Both the position numbers and the translations under genes were made by a program. From contig CM050454.1 in the NCBI GenBank assembly GCA_027563935.2, forward strand, positions 46,962,596-47,026,595: a stretch of 64,000 bases of DNA, read 5' to 3'. Of this stretch, positions 48,101-60,009 are shown in pieces. The stretch comes from Costus lasius (taxonomy: Eukaryota > Streptophyta > Magnoliopsida > Zingiberales > Costaceae). Each line of letters starts with the position of its first letter. Position 1 is the first letter of the stretch. The notes beneath the pieces were generated by a model. It saw only the letters and a list, made by a program, of their open reading frames with translations. It was not told where the DNA came from and searched no databases.

Positions 48101-48999
48101 AAGATCTAGGAGAAGCAGCCTATGTGTTAGGTGTGAAGATCTACAGGGATAGATCTAAGAGGCTTCTCGGGCTGTGCCAGAGTACGTACATCGATAAAGT
48201 CCTGGAAAGATTTCATTTAGAGAATTCTAAAAGAGGATATCTTCCAGTCAGACATGGTCTGAATCTTTCGAAGAGTCAGTGTCCACAAACACAGACTGAG
48301 AAAGATGAAATGGACAATACGCCTTATGCTTCGGCTATTGGGTCCATTATGTATGCGATGTTGTGTACTCGCCCAGACGTTGCTTACGGGTTAAGCGTGA
48401 CCAGTCGGTTCCAAAGTAATCCAGGTGTGGCGCACTGGATTGCAGTCAAGAACATCTTAAAATATCTGCGGAGGACCAAAGATATGTTCTTGATATATGG
48501 TGGTCAGGAAGAACTCAGTATAGAGGGATATACTGACGCTTCGTTCCAGTCGGACCAGGATGATTTCCGATCGCAATCAGGCTATGTTTTTAGCTTGAAT
48601 GGTGGAGCAGTGGTGTGGAAGAGTTTCAAACAGTCTACTGTTGCTGATTCCACAACAGAAGCCGAGTATGTTGCAGCCTCGGAAGCATCCAAGGAGGCAG
48701 TGTGGATTCGTAAGTTCGTGAGAGAACTTGGTGTCGTTCCTTCGAGTGTCGATCCTTTGGTTATCTTCTGTGATAACACTGGAGCAATCGCACAAGCAAA
48801 GGAACCACGGTCGCACCAGAAGTCCAAGCACATACAGAGACGTTTTCACTTGATCCGGGAGATCATTGATCGTGGCGAGATCAAAATATGCAAGGTTCAT
48901 ACAGACGACAATCTGGCTGACCCACTTACCAAGCCTCTGGCGCAGCAGAAGCATGAAAAGCACTGTAATAATATGGGTTTGAGATTTCTCAACCATTAG
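45115..48999 (+). pseudogene. gag-pol: A5: gag-pol with a single nonsense codon
   Basis: One frame of 1295 codons interrupted only by TAG at 46009-46011, where A1-like copies have CAG (Gln) in the SNVQELKRRRQ segment just after the protease motif LDTACGVHIC. All domains are otherwise complete: zinc knuckle CFHCGQLGHWKKDC, integrase, RT with YVDD, RNase H, and the C-terminus LRFLNH. Translation would stop after Gag plus the start of protease. Readthrough is possible in principle, but relatives have a sense codon here, so simple inactivation is more likely. Confidence 0.93.
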
Positions 49000-49007
49000 A
49001 TTAAGTG

Positions 49008-49019
49008 CAAGTGGGAGAT
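49008..49019 (+). other. A5: polypurine tract
   Basis: CAAGTGGGAGAT immediately before the 3' LTR. Confidence 0.75.
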
Positions 49020-50734
49020 TGTTGGGGTATGCCCTTAAGGCTAATGTTTGAGGCCTTGGGATTGTATCAGTATCATGTAATAAACTCTTGTGTTTATAAA
49101 GGCATGGTTGTTATTCAGTTTGTTACCTTGTCTGCTGTAATAAGTGTACTACTGAATAATGTCTCAAAGCTGTTCTGCTAGGCTGACAGTTAAGTCCTTA
49201 GTCGAAATATCTTGGTGAACATGAGACAGCCTTGATATGATTGAGACTAACATGTGTTCTAATCTTATAGGATGCTTCGAGCATGGAATAAGATGTAGAC
49301 TCATGGGTACATTGGATGTACTGGACAGACCCTACTAGGATATTCAATTGCTTGTCACAATGTGAATAATCCTTGTATGCTACAAGTGGCACATGTCCTT
49401 TGACTTGAGATCACTTGTGTTTCTAAATGATGAATGTCATTGTTTTGAGGTAGTTCAATATCATTTGAAAGATAATGATCATAGACTATCTTGGATAATG
49501 ATCATGAGTCAGGTTAGGGCACTAGTGATAGATAAAGGATTGCCGTCTCCTTGTTTAAGGAGTGTGATGTTCTAAAGGGGCCCCCCTGAATGAGATGATT
49601 GAGAAAGTGTATGGCCATACCCAGGTGACTGTATTCATCTGATCTAATCATGCTCATCATATTGGAGCAACAGGCTTGACATGCTTGTCCAATAAGAACA
49701 TCCAGTGGTAAAGGAAATATGTATGCCCTGTGAATGGATTCACACTTGTGCTGTGGTTTGGGTGTAGTCTTGGAAGACTCTTTCCTTTATATCAGGAGAC
49801 AGTGATGTGTTGCTAGATACCCCTCACTGATCGTGATAACGTAAGTTATCGTTACCGACATTTAAAGGAAACCCTCAGGGTCGCACAATTTGATGATATG
49901 GCTTACTTGAGTCAGATCGTGTGGACTGAATTGTTTGGGTTCAGTTTAAAGGGATTTAATCTCTGATTATAAGTGAGATCTGGTCTGATCATGTTTGATT
50001 GATTAGGGCTTGAGATCGGTAAGCTTCGATCGAGAGAGATGATGCTAGATCGGTGAGATCAGGAGCATCAGGAGATGAACGGTTAGATCTTGAGCCTTAG
50101 GGTTCAATGTGATCTAGACCAAATAGCTTGGGTTAATTGTTTTGAACCAAACCCATTGATTTGAACCGGTTCACTAGGTGAACGTTTGGTTCGAATGAGA
50201 GAAGGTTTCGATGGTTCAATGCATGAACGCATGCATTGAGGACTTGCCTTATGTGGAAGTCGGTTTTCCAAATGGAAAACGCTTCCACCTTGTAACGTAA
50301 GCGCTCCTCTTCTCCATTCGCTCTTGTCGAGTGGTGAGGTGTGGCTTTGGACGACAAGGAAGTTTTTGCGCAAGTAGCTCTCGCCCAAGCTTGTTCTCTC
50401 AACCTTCTTCATCCCTTCTCACACGACAAGGTCACTTGGAGAACCTTGCTAGCACAAGGAGCGTCCAAGGAGCAAGCCATTGTTCATCTTGTGTGTGGCG
50501 CTTTGGAGGAGAACCCCATCGTTCTCTTTACTTCCTAGACACCATCTAAGCGATGGCCATGGTATGAATCGCTACCATTCTAATCAATCTATCAAAGTTG
50601 ATTATATGAGCATATAAGTCGATTGCATTATTGAAACCCTAGCAAACTTGCATGCGCCCCCTCCCTTAGGGTTTCGGCCCCCCTCTTGAAAGGGGTTTTA
50701 TCCGCTTGCGCTCCCCCTTGAAGGGGACTCTTCA
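49020..50734 (+). mobile_element. A5: 3' LTR
   Basis: 1715 bp, same length as the 5' copy. The differences I noted are near 49175, 49795, 50193 and 50483. Confidence 0.93.
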
Positions 50735-50739
50735 GATCG

Positions 50740-50921
50740 GCCTCCTTTCGCTTTGAAACTTCTGGGATATCGTCTCTTCCTCCAGGCGAAGCTTCCTTGT
50801 GAAAATCGCGGCCTGAGGTAGCCTCCACACCTCTCGGCGTGAGGCCGAACCCTAAGGACGCCTTCCTTTATGTCTCTCTGGACAGTGGATAAAAATTAGG
50901 GCTTTTCATGTGTGTCGCTTC
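50740..50921 (-). mobile_element. C-type 3' LTR, part 3 of 4
   Basis: A 182-bp piece between the A5 right TSD and A4. Its last five bases, GCTTC (50917-50921), are the left TSD of A4. Confidence 0.65.
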
Positions 50922-51593
50922 TGAAAGGAAACCTAGGTAACATGCATTTTCGCAAATTTTGCATAGGCGGAAAAACTAGGTTTCATGGATCGCTTGACTT
51001 GAAATATAATCAACCATGAAAGGATAAGTTGAAGCATTACCATGGCCATAGTTTGTGTGGCGGCTTGGAAGAAGAAAGGGAAAGGCTCCTCTTCTCCAAA
51101 GGAATCACACACAAGATGTTGATGGCTTCTTCCTTGTGCTCTTTGTGCTAGCAAGGCACTAAGGAGTCCTTGATCGAAACTTGGAGAGGAGATGTCCTTT
51201 TTTTTTTGTTGGCCGAACTCCTTTCCTTTTGTTGTTCTTGAAGATGATCAAGCAACCACACAAAAGAGGAGGCGAGAGAGCAAGCTTCGAAAACGTGAGA
51301 GACCAAGATGGAAAGATTCGGTTACCACTTATGGTAATAACCAAAAATGTAACTCCCTCTTTTAACTCCCATGCGTTCACCCTAAGTGAACCAACCGAAA
51401 CTTCCCTCTTTAATTGAACCATGCGCTCACACTAAGTGAACCGGTTCAATTTTATTTGGTTCAAGGACCAAATCAAACCAACCCTAGTTTTGATCTTATT
51501 GAACCAAGTGGCTCAAGATCCAACCACACATCTCTTGACGCTCTTGATCTCTTCGATCAAGCATCAATTCTCCCGATCGAAGCTTACCGATCA
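50922..51593 (-). mobile_element. A4: truncated 3' LTR
   Basis: Collinear with 56246-56917, then stops at GATCAT and joins pol at 51594. The break lies within about one base of shared sequence, as in illegitimate end joining. Confidence 0.88.
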
Positions 51594-54417
51594 TAATATT
51601 CCAGCTTCTCGATGCTTGTTTTAGTCCATAAATGGACTTCTTTAATTTGCATATCTTATGACGTTCTGATGGATTGATAAAACCTTCAGGCTGTGTCATA
51701 TACACATCCTCTTCTAGTTTTCCATTAAGGAAAGCGGTCTTCACATCCATTTGCCAAATCTCATAATCATAATATGCTGCTATCGCGAGAATAATTCGAA
51801 TGGACTTGAACATGGCTACAGGAGAGAAAGTTTCATCATAATCTATTCTATAGATTTGTTTAAAACCTTTCGCAACTAGCCTGCCCTTATAGGTAACCAC
51901 GTTACCATCCATGTCTTTCTTCTTCTTGAAGATCCACTTACAGCCTATAGGGATTATTCCCGGAGGCGGATCAACCAAATCCCAGACTTGGTTGTCTGAC
52001 ATGGAGTCCATCTCGGCTCGCATAGCTTCAAGCCATCTTGCTGTTTCCGGTCCACTGACCGCGTCCGCATAAGTGAGGGGTTCATCATTAATAATGTAGA
52101 CTCCGTCATAGCGCTCAGGCTGACGACGGATCCTTCCCGATCTACGCGGTTCCCGTGATATCTGAGCCTCAGGTTGAACATTAACCTGATCTATTGGCTC
52201 AGGCTCATCCAACTCAGCTTGACTACTTTGTCCCTCTTCTGGAATTTCATCCTGCTTTATTTCTCTCCCACTGGCCTCTTGCAGAAGAAATTCCTTCTCA
52301 AGAAAAATAGCCGTTTGAGCAACAAATATTTTGTTCTCTTTGGGATCGTAGAAATAATAACCTTTAGTTTCTTTAGGGTAACCGACAAAGATACATTTAT
52401 CTGATCTGCTCTCCAGTTTCCCAGAGACGAGCTTTTTGACATAAGCCTCGCAACCCCAGATTTTGATAAATGTCAAGCTCGGTTGCTTCCCATACCATAA
52501 CTCATATGGTGACTTTGAAACGGCCTTGGATGGCACTCGGTTTAGCACCTTTGCAGCTGTTTCCAGTGCAAATCCCCAAAAGGAGTAAGGTAGAGTAGCC
52601 TGACTCATCATAGAACGAACCATATCTAATAAGGTTCTATTTCTCCTTTCGGACACACCATTCCATTGCGGTGTTCCTGGTGGAGTGAGCTGTGAGATGA
52701 TCCCACACTCCTTCAGATAGTCAGTAAATTCTCGACTCAAGTATTCTCCACCTCGATCTGAACGAAGTGCCTTGATATTACGGCCTAACTGATTCTGTAC
52801 TTCATTTTTGAATTCTTTGAACTTGTCAAAAGATTTACTTTTATGTCTCATTAGATAGACATAACCATACCTACTGAAATCATCAGTAAAAGTAATGAAG
52901 TATGAATAGCCACCTCTGGCATGTTTACTAAACGGCCCACACACATCACTGTGAATAAGGTCAAGTAAACATGAAGCCCTTTCACCTTTATTAGTAAAAG
53001 GATTCTTCGTCATTTTACCCATTAAACAAGCTTTGCATGTATCAAGCTCCTCATAGGAGAATGATCCCAGTAGTCCATGATCATGCAACAGCTTAATGCG
53101 CTTCTTGTTAATATGGCCTAAACGACTATGCCATAGCAAGGTGCTGTCATCAGCATACTTGGCCCTTTTGTTATCAATTTGTTGTACAGAACATTCCATG
53201 TCCAACATGTATAACCCATTGTTAATCGATCCAGTTGCATAAACAATATTATCATATGAAATACAACACTGTGAAGTTTTGCATTCAAAAGAAAAGCCTT
53301 TCCTGACAAGAGCAGGAATAGAGATAATATTCTTAGTTATGCTTGGTACAAAATAACAATTGTCAAGTTCTAATACAAGTCCAGATGGTAAAGAGATGTT
53401 ATATTCTCCTACAGCAACAGCAGCAACCCGTGCCCCGTTTCCAACTCGTAGGTCCACCTCATGCTGTCCCACCTATCTTCTTCTCTTGAGTTCCTGCACA
53501 TTTGAACAAATGTGAACTCCACATGCAGTGTCCAACACCCATGATATAGAAGAAGCAACCATGACTTCAGTCACGTAAATACCTGAGCCAGAAGTGAAAG
53601 GCTTACTTCCCTTCTTCTCTCCTTGGAGCGCTCTACAGTCCTTCTTCCAGTGACCCAGCTGGCCACAATGGAAGCATCTATTGTCCTTTGACCGCTTCAC
53701 CTTTTGTTTCAAAGCCTTGTTATAGCTCTTGATAGGGGTTTTGCCCTTCTTCCCCTTCTTCTTATTCCTTGAAGGAACCATTAAGACAGAGGATGAAGGC
53801 TTTCCTTTCTCAAGAGTCTGCTCTGTGGTGCAGAGCATGTTCAGTAACTCTGCCGGAGTACAGTCGATTTTGTTCATATTAAAATTAATGATGAACGGAT
53901 CGAAAGAAGCCGGGAGAGACTGCAAAATAATGTCTACAACAAGTTCTTGATTGATGATATGTCCCAGTTTCTCTAGAGCCTCCTTGTACCCAATCATCTT
54001 GAGTACGTGAGCTCGCACTGGACTCCCTTCAGTCAGTTTGCTATGAAAGAAAAGTTTTGTCAAGTTATAGCGTTCTGTCCTTGCCTGTGCAGCATACAGC
54101 ATTTTGAGATTTGCTATAATATCAATAGCTGACAAATCCTCATGCTGACGCTGGAGTTTAGGCGTCATTGACGCAAGCATAAGGCAAGCGACATCAGTAC
54201 TATCACTGACGTGCTTTTCATAAGCATCTCGAACCGCCCTTGCGGCGTTCGCAGCGGGTTGAGCCGGTATTGCCGACCCAAGGACATACATCTTCCTCTC
54301 AGCTTTGAGAACAATCTTAAGCTATCTGTACCAGTCTGAGAAGTTTGGCCCAGCAAACTTCTCTCTTTCCAATATGGATCGCAAATTGAGCCCTGTGGTG
54401 TTCGTTGCTACAGGAAT
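51594..54417 (-). pseudogene. gag-pol: A4: gag-pol truncated in RT, two CAG-to-TAG stops
   Basis: Frame runs from the acceptor-like site (54418-54420) through gag, zinc knuckle, protease, integrase and RT as far as GLKQASRSWNI. It then reads into antisense LTR, giving a chimeric tail of about 32 codons down to 51496. Stops at 54322-54324 and 53473-53475 (minus strand) both replace CAG codons that are Gln in relatives. There is no ATG at the A3/A5 gag start position (ACA instead). No frameshift seen. Confidence 0.9.
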
Positions 54418-54420
54418 CTA

Positions 54421-56232
54421 CAACATAGCAAGAACAACAAGGTCAGTATGCATGTTAGAATCAATCCAGGACTTAAGAATGATTCTTTTCTCACTATTTT
54501 ATCTGACTGAAAAAATCCAATAAAACAGCCCGAAAGAGTGAAACTCTTTTAGTGAGATGGGATCCAGATTTCATACTTGATCTCCGCGTCCCGCTCAGGC
54601 GAGATAAGATACATAGAGAGTTCAAGCACTAGTCACTGGTAGGCTATCCATGCCAATCGCCATCCCGTGTGATTCCCCTTCATCTAGGCAATCCAGAAGA
54701 CTGTGCCAACTGAGTTGGTAAAACACGGTCTTTGATTCCTCAGATGGCTGCCTCCATCTAGCTATCATATGCTCAATATGTAGCCTATATGGTCAAGCTG
54801 ACCTGACCTACTTCCTGGACCACCACGTGCTATGCTGAGCAACGAGAAGCGATAAATCCCTTCTCTGTAGCATGTAGGTGTAATCACGCACCGTCTGAAG
54901 ATAGCTGGGCGTGCCCACTGAGTGGGTACAACACGGCCCCAACGATAGTCAGAACAGTGAGGTTTCGCGTCAGAAGGCAATCGAGCTTGATATTAACGTT
55001 GGATTTATTTTCGGTCTTTTATCTTCTTACTATCATGCAAATTCTATAGTGATAGCAGAAGAATAAAACATGCTTGTGCTAATATTACTTAAAACAGTAA
55101 ATGAAAGCACCATTATCTTATGTGGTAAACGCCCATAAATGCCTAAGTAAAACCCTAGTTTCACAAAAGTCTTCACTTGAGCTCTTTATGGGACTCTTGT
55201 ACTTCATCTGGCCCAGCCCGGGTACAAATGCCCTCCAGGCAGTATGCGCCTGCTCTAGAGTCAAACTCTAGACCTCCCACCTAGTGAAGCCACTAACTGC
55301 GCGCCTCTGCCATGTGTGCTCATGTGCTCATGTCTGATCAAATTACATTTTAATCTATCTACACATGGTTTGACACGCAGGTCAATTATACATTTTCATA
55401 AATTAAAGTGTGAATCGCAGATCACAGCAAAATTTATATTTAATTCCAGGCACGCAGGCCCCAGCACAGCACACAAGATAAGAGCAGCCCACATAAGATT
55501 AAATAAACACCCATTCAACATGTTAAACATGCATACATGTGATCCAAATAGAAATAAAAGTTTTTGAAAAAACCCATGGCATCAATTTTATTTCCTTATG
55601 TGCCCTACTACCTTACAACGGTCCATTAACAGGTATCCACTCGTTAGACCAAGTCAGACCTACTGCCCTTGCATGCACCCAGTCATAACTGACTTGCGTC
55701 GACCACATGGTCAACTATGCATGCCTTAAGGGCTGAACGTCCCACATGATTTCTGGCAAGTGGGTGTGACCCCGTGCCTTAATCATGATCGTTCACTAGG
55801 CGCCTCAATCAGACATCGCTACACGCCCTTCTGCAGTCGGCCTATAGCCACCTGTATTGCTTGCGAACAGGTGCTATCCGGCCGACCCATCTAGGCTATC
55901 AGATGGTCTGATTAGGCTATTGGGTCCAGACTTGACTGACGACTTCAACATTGTTAACCCGTCTAAGTATTTGAAGTAGGCTTTTAGATAGATCTATGTG
56001 AGGGTCGCGCATGATGATAAATTTTGATTGAAAACTTCTATGACAAGCGCAAACAAACATCACATGCGCAAGCTTAAATGAAAAATTCATGTAGATCTAA
56101 CATGTGGTATGAACACATGGCATGTATTTTCGCATGATAACAAAAGCATGCGCATCTAGTAGATCTATCCAAAGCATAAAATCAAACATGGAACACAAGA
56201 TGGCAATCATATATATCAAGCCAAAAACCAGC
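54421..56232 (-). mobile_element. A4: untranslated leader
   Basis: Collinear with the other A leaders, closest to A1 and A2. No coding sequence recognised. Confidence 0.82.
54706..54926 (-). other. A4: paired leader palindromes
   Basis: Plus strand CCAACTGAGTTGG at 54706-54718 and CCCACTGAGTGGG at 54914-54926. Confidence 0.6.
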
Positions 56233-56244
56233 GCTCTGATACCA
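56233..56244 (-). other. A4: primer-binding site (initiator tRNA-Met)
   Basis: GCTCTGATACCA, reverse complement of TGGTATCAGAGC up to one position of placement, next to the 5' LTR. Confidence 0.9.
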
Positions 56245-56245
56245 C

Positions 56246-57916
56246 TGAAAGGAAACCTAGGTAACATGCATTTTCGCAAATTTTGCATAGGCAGAAAAAC
56301 TAGGTTTCATGGATCGCTTGACTTGAAATATAATCAACCATGAAAGGATAAGTTGAAGCATTACCATGGCCATAGTTTGTGTGGCGGCTTGGAAGAAGAA
56401 AGGGAAAGGCTCCTCTTCTCCAAAGGAATCACACACAAGATGTTGATGGCTTCTTCCTTGTGCTCTTTGTGCTAGCAAGGCACTAAGGAGTCCTTGATCA
56501 AAACTTGGGGAGGAGATGTCCCTTTTTTTTTGTTGGCCGAACTCCTTTCCTTTTGTTGTTCTTGAAGATGATCAAGCAACCACACAAAAGAGGAGGCGAG
56601 AGAGCAAGCTTCGAAAACGTGAGAGACCAAGATGGAAAGATTCGGTTACCACTTATGGTAATAACCAAAAATGTAACTCCCTCTCTTAACTCCCATGCGT
56701 TCACCCTAAGTGAACCAACCGCAAGTTCCCTCTTTAATTGAACCATGCGCTCACACTAAGTGAACCGGTTCAATTTTATTTGGTTCAAGGACCAAATCAA
56801 ACCAACCCTGGTTTTGATCTTATTGAACCAAGTGGCTCAAGATCCAACCACACATCTCTTGACGCTCTTGATCTCTTCGATCAAGCATCAATTCTCCCGA
56901 TCGAAGCTTACCGATCATATGTCTTAATCAATCAAACATGATCAGACCAGATCTCACTTCCAATCAGAGTTTAAATTGCTTTAAACTGAACTAGAATAAT
57001 TCCAGTCCACACGATCTGACATAAGTAAGCCATATCATCAAATTGTGCGACCCTGAGGGTTTCCTTCAATGTCGGTAACGATAACTTACGTTATCACGAT
57101 CAGAGAGGGGTATCTAGCAACACATCACTGTCTCCCGATATGAAGGAAAGAGTCTTCCAAGACCACTCCTTAACGACAGCACAAGTGTGAATCCAATTCA
57201 CTCAGTATACATGTTCCCTTTGCCACTGGATGTTCTCGTTGGACAAGCGTGTCAAGCCTGTAATTCCAACACGATGAGAATGGTTAGATCAGATGAACAT
57301 AGTCATCTGGGTATGGCCATACACTTTCTCAACCATCTCATCCAGGGGGCCCCTTTAGAACATCACACTCCAACTAGGAGAGGCAATCCTATATCTATCA
57401 CTAGTGTCCTAACATGACTCATGCCCACTATCCAAGATAATCCTTAATCATTATCTTTCAAATGATATTGAAGTACCTCAAGACAATGCCAATCATCACT
57501 TAGTAACACAAGTGATCTCAAGTCAGAGGGAATATACCACTTGCTTGCTTATAAGGATTTATTCACATTGTGACAAACAATTGAATATCCTAAGTAGGGT
57601 CAGTCCAGTACATCCAATGCACCTATGTGTCTAAATCTTATTCCATGCTTGTAGCATCCTATAAGACCAGAACACATATTAGTCTCAATCATATCAAGGC
57701 TGTCTCATGTTCACCAAGATATCTCGACTAAGGACAACTCTGAATGTCAGCAAAGCTGAACATCATTGAGACATTACTCAGAGGTACACATACAGCAGCA
57801 GACAATGCAACAATCTGAATAACAACAATTGCCTTTATAAACATATACTCAGTTTATACATGATACTGATAATAACCCAAGGCCTCAAACATTAGCCTTA
57901 AGGGCATACCCCAACA
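56246..57916 (-). mobile_element. A4: 5' LTR
   Basis: 1671 bp with plus-strand ends TGAAAGGAAACC and CCCCAACA, followed by the GCTTC duplication. Confidence 0.92.
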
Positions 57917-57921
57917 GCTTC

Positions 57922-58612
57922 TCCTCGATTTATAGAAGATTCTCCTTTTTACATATCTCAATTTGGTGGTCTGAATCGTCCGAAATCGTCTGCGCAAGAT
58001 TCGGGCTTCAAAAAGTCCAGAAGAATCGCGCATTGAGGTTGCAATTACGGCCGTGAAAACAGTTACGGCAGTGCTTTAATCTCAGTAGAAGTTCTCGGTA
58101 TAGAAATCATCTGGAATTATGGTACCGTGAAATTCTTTACGGCAGTGCCGTATTTTCTTCAAATCCCTTGGGTGAAAAATCAACTCGAAATACGATCCGT
58201 GATATCCATTACGACAGTGCTATAATTCTTGCAAAACTTTCTGTATAGAATCGTCCCAAAATACGACAGTGCTCAAAAATTACGGCAGTGCCATGTTTTG
58301 TTTTGTAGGTGTAGTGAAAATACAGTACCGTAATTTAAATTACGGCCCTACCATATTTTGGTCTAAAGCTCTGTTTTTCGTAAAATTTAACCGGTAGCTT
58401 CGTCTCGACATCTGTAATTCATTGGTGTGCTCAAATCTTTCAAAATCTATCAAAATATGGCCCTTTTTTCTAGAAAATCATCAAAAATAAGAAATGGTGT
58501 AGATTCTTCAATATTCGACAAATAATGCTTAAAAACAAGCGAAATAGCATAAATATGACACAAAAAAGTCTATCAAATGACACAAAATTTACTATATATT
58601 TTGGTGTCATCA
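57922..58612 (-). mobile_element. C-type 3' LTR, part 4 of 4
   Basis: Completes the C LTR and ends GGTGTCATCA. The adjoining internal DNA reads, on the minus strand, CTTGAGGACAAGCAAAG before the LTR, the usual context next to the 3' LTR of Athila/Tat-type elements. This makes it the 3' LTR. Confidence 0.7.
58044..58380. repeat. Hairpin-unit array inside the C LTR
   Basis: About five imperfect units of 60-80 bp, each holding an ATTACGG(TA)CCGTGA half and a TTACGGCAGTGCCGTA half. Both halves are near-palindromes. Confidence 0.7.
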
Positions 58613-59007
58613 AAGACATAAAGCTCAAACTTTGCTTGTCCTCAAGCAAATAAATAAAGAACAATGCTAAGTATAGAAAATATGCTCTTTTATGAAAAAT
58701 AAATTTCTAAAATATAATCACTCATGAAATATTCCTCCAATTTCTTGCACAAAATTTTAGATAAATGCATCGTCCTCTGAAATTAATCTTTAAGATTCAC
58801 AACTTTGATCAAATAAAACTTCGTAACTCGCATAATAAATAGAATCTCAATCTCATGACTTCACACATGTTTCAGTTTAAATCTATCATACCTTTGTCTA
58901 CAGGAATAGGATATCCTAAATCTTTTATTACTCAAAATCTTTCTCTTTATTTTTTTCTTATTGTTTTTGATGGCATGCACCCACATAGATACACACTTTT
59001 TATTTGG

Positions 59008-59152
59008 ACTTCAACTCTTATCTTTGGTACCACTGCCAATTTTACGCAGTGCCAAGTAGATGAGTCATTCTCTTTTTCTCTCTCAATTTTTTACAGACTT
59101 CAACTCATATCTTTGGTACCACTGCCAATTTTACGCAGTGCCAAGTAGGGGA
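59008..59152. repeat. Tandem pair of GACTTCAACTC...GTGCCAAGTA blocks
   Basis: A block of about 48 bp (GACTTCAACTCATATCTTTGGTACCACTGCC and onward to CAGTGCCAAGTA) occurs at about 59008-59056 and 59097-59148. A third related copy is in the other C element near 32226-32278. Confidence 0.75.
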
Positions 59153-60009
59153 GTCTCTCACTCTTTTTAGATCTTGGATTCTTTCTTCCCAACAAATAGT
59201 AAGATAAACTAAATATCAACTAGGTTAATCAATTTACGTCGATTCAAAAATTACACTCATATGCTCATTTTATTCAAGAAAGATGTTTCACTTTTAGATT
59301 GCATTCATCAAACGACATACCTACCCAATACCATATGCATCAATCAATGAAAGACAGTTGCTCTTGAAGATTTCCGGATCTGGAGGCAAAAAAAGCAATA
59401 ACAGGTTGAAAGCAAACAGAGCAGCCACTGATTCATTTACAAAAAGTAGCCATACCCAAGAATAAAATTTAATGATCCATAAAGAAAGTAGACAAAGCCA
59501 CGAAGTAAAATAAAACTTGTTCTTTCCGGGTGTATGAAAATTAAAGGATCAATATCTGTGAGGAATTTAGGGTATTATCAGAAAGAAGGCTAATCAGATT
59601 CTTAAATCAAAAATTGCATAGAAGTTAACCAGACATCAAAAGTTGTCATGCTCCCTAGAATGATTCGAAAATATTTTCATGAAAACAGCTAATCCACGAG
59701 ATAGAACGAAACATGTTCTCCATATTCCATATGAAAGATCAAAGTTTAAACTCATTAAAGCATCTTAAATACGTGTAGCAAAAATACTAATCAGACCAGT
59801 CAAAAAAAATTGCTACAAAAATTAATCAGTTACCAAAAGTTGCTATGTGTTATAGGATGATCTGTGGACTTTAAAATTCAATAAAAATATCTGAATAATA
59901 GACAAAGATGAGTACTTCCAAACTATGCAAAAGATAAAAAATTTTACCGCCCCAGTTTCTTAAAATCACTATCAGAAAACACACAATCAGATAAGCAGAA
60001 TGCTGGTTT

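Larger units (their letters stand above)
41638..50734 (+). mobile_element. A5: near-complete Angela-like copia element
   Basis: 9097 bp, two 1715-bp LTRs, PBS, leader, gag-pol with one nonsense codon, PPT, and a perfect GATCG TSD (41633-41637 and 50735-50739). By eye I count four differences between LTRs. A recent insertion that is probably defective only because of the stop at 46009. Confidence 0.94.
50922..57916 (-). mobile_element. A4: internally deleted Angela-like copia element
   Basis: 6995 bp between perfect GCTTC duplications (50917-50921 and 57917-57921). It has a truncated 3' LTR, a truncated gag-pol, a leader, a PBS and a full 5' LTR. One deletion removes about 1 kb of 3' LTR plus the PPT, RNase H and the end of RT. 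The LTR parts that can be compared differ by roughly 1 percent. Confidence 0.9.
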
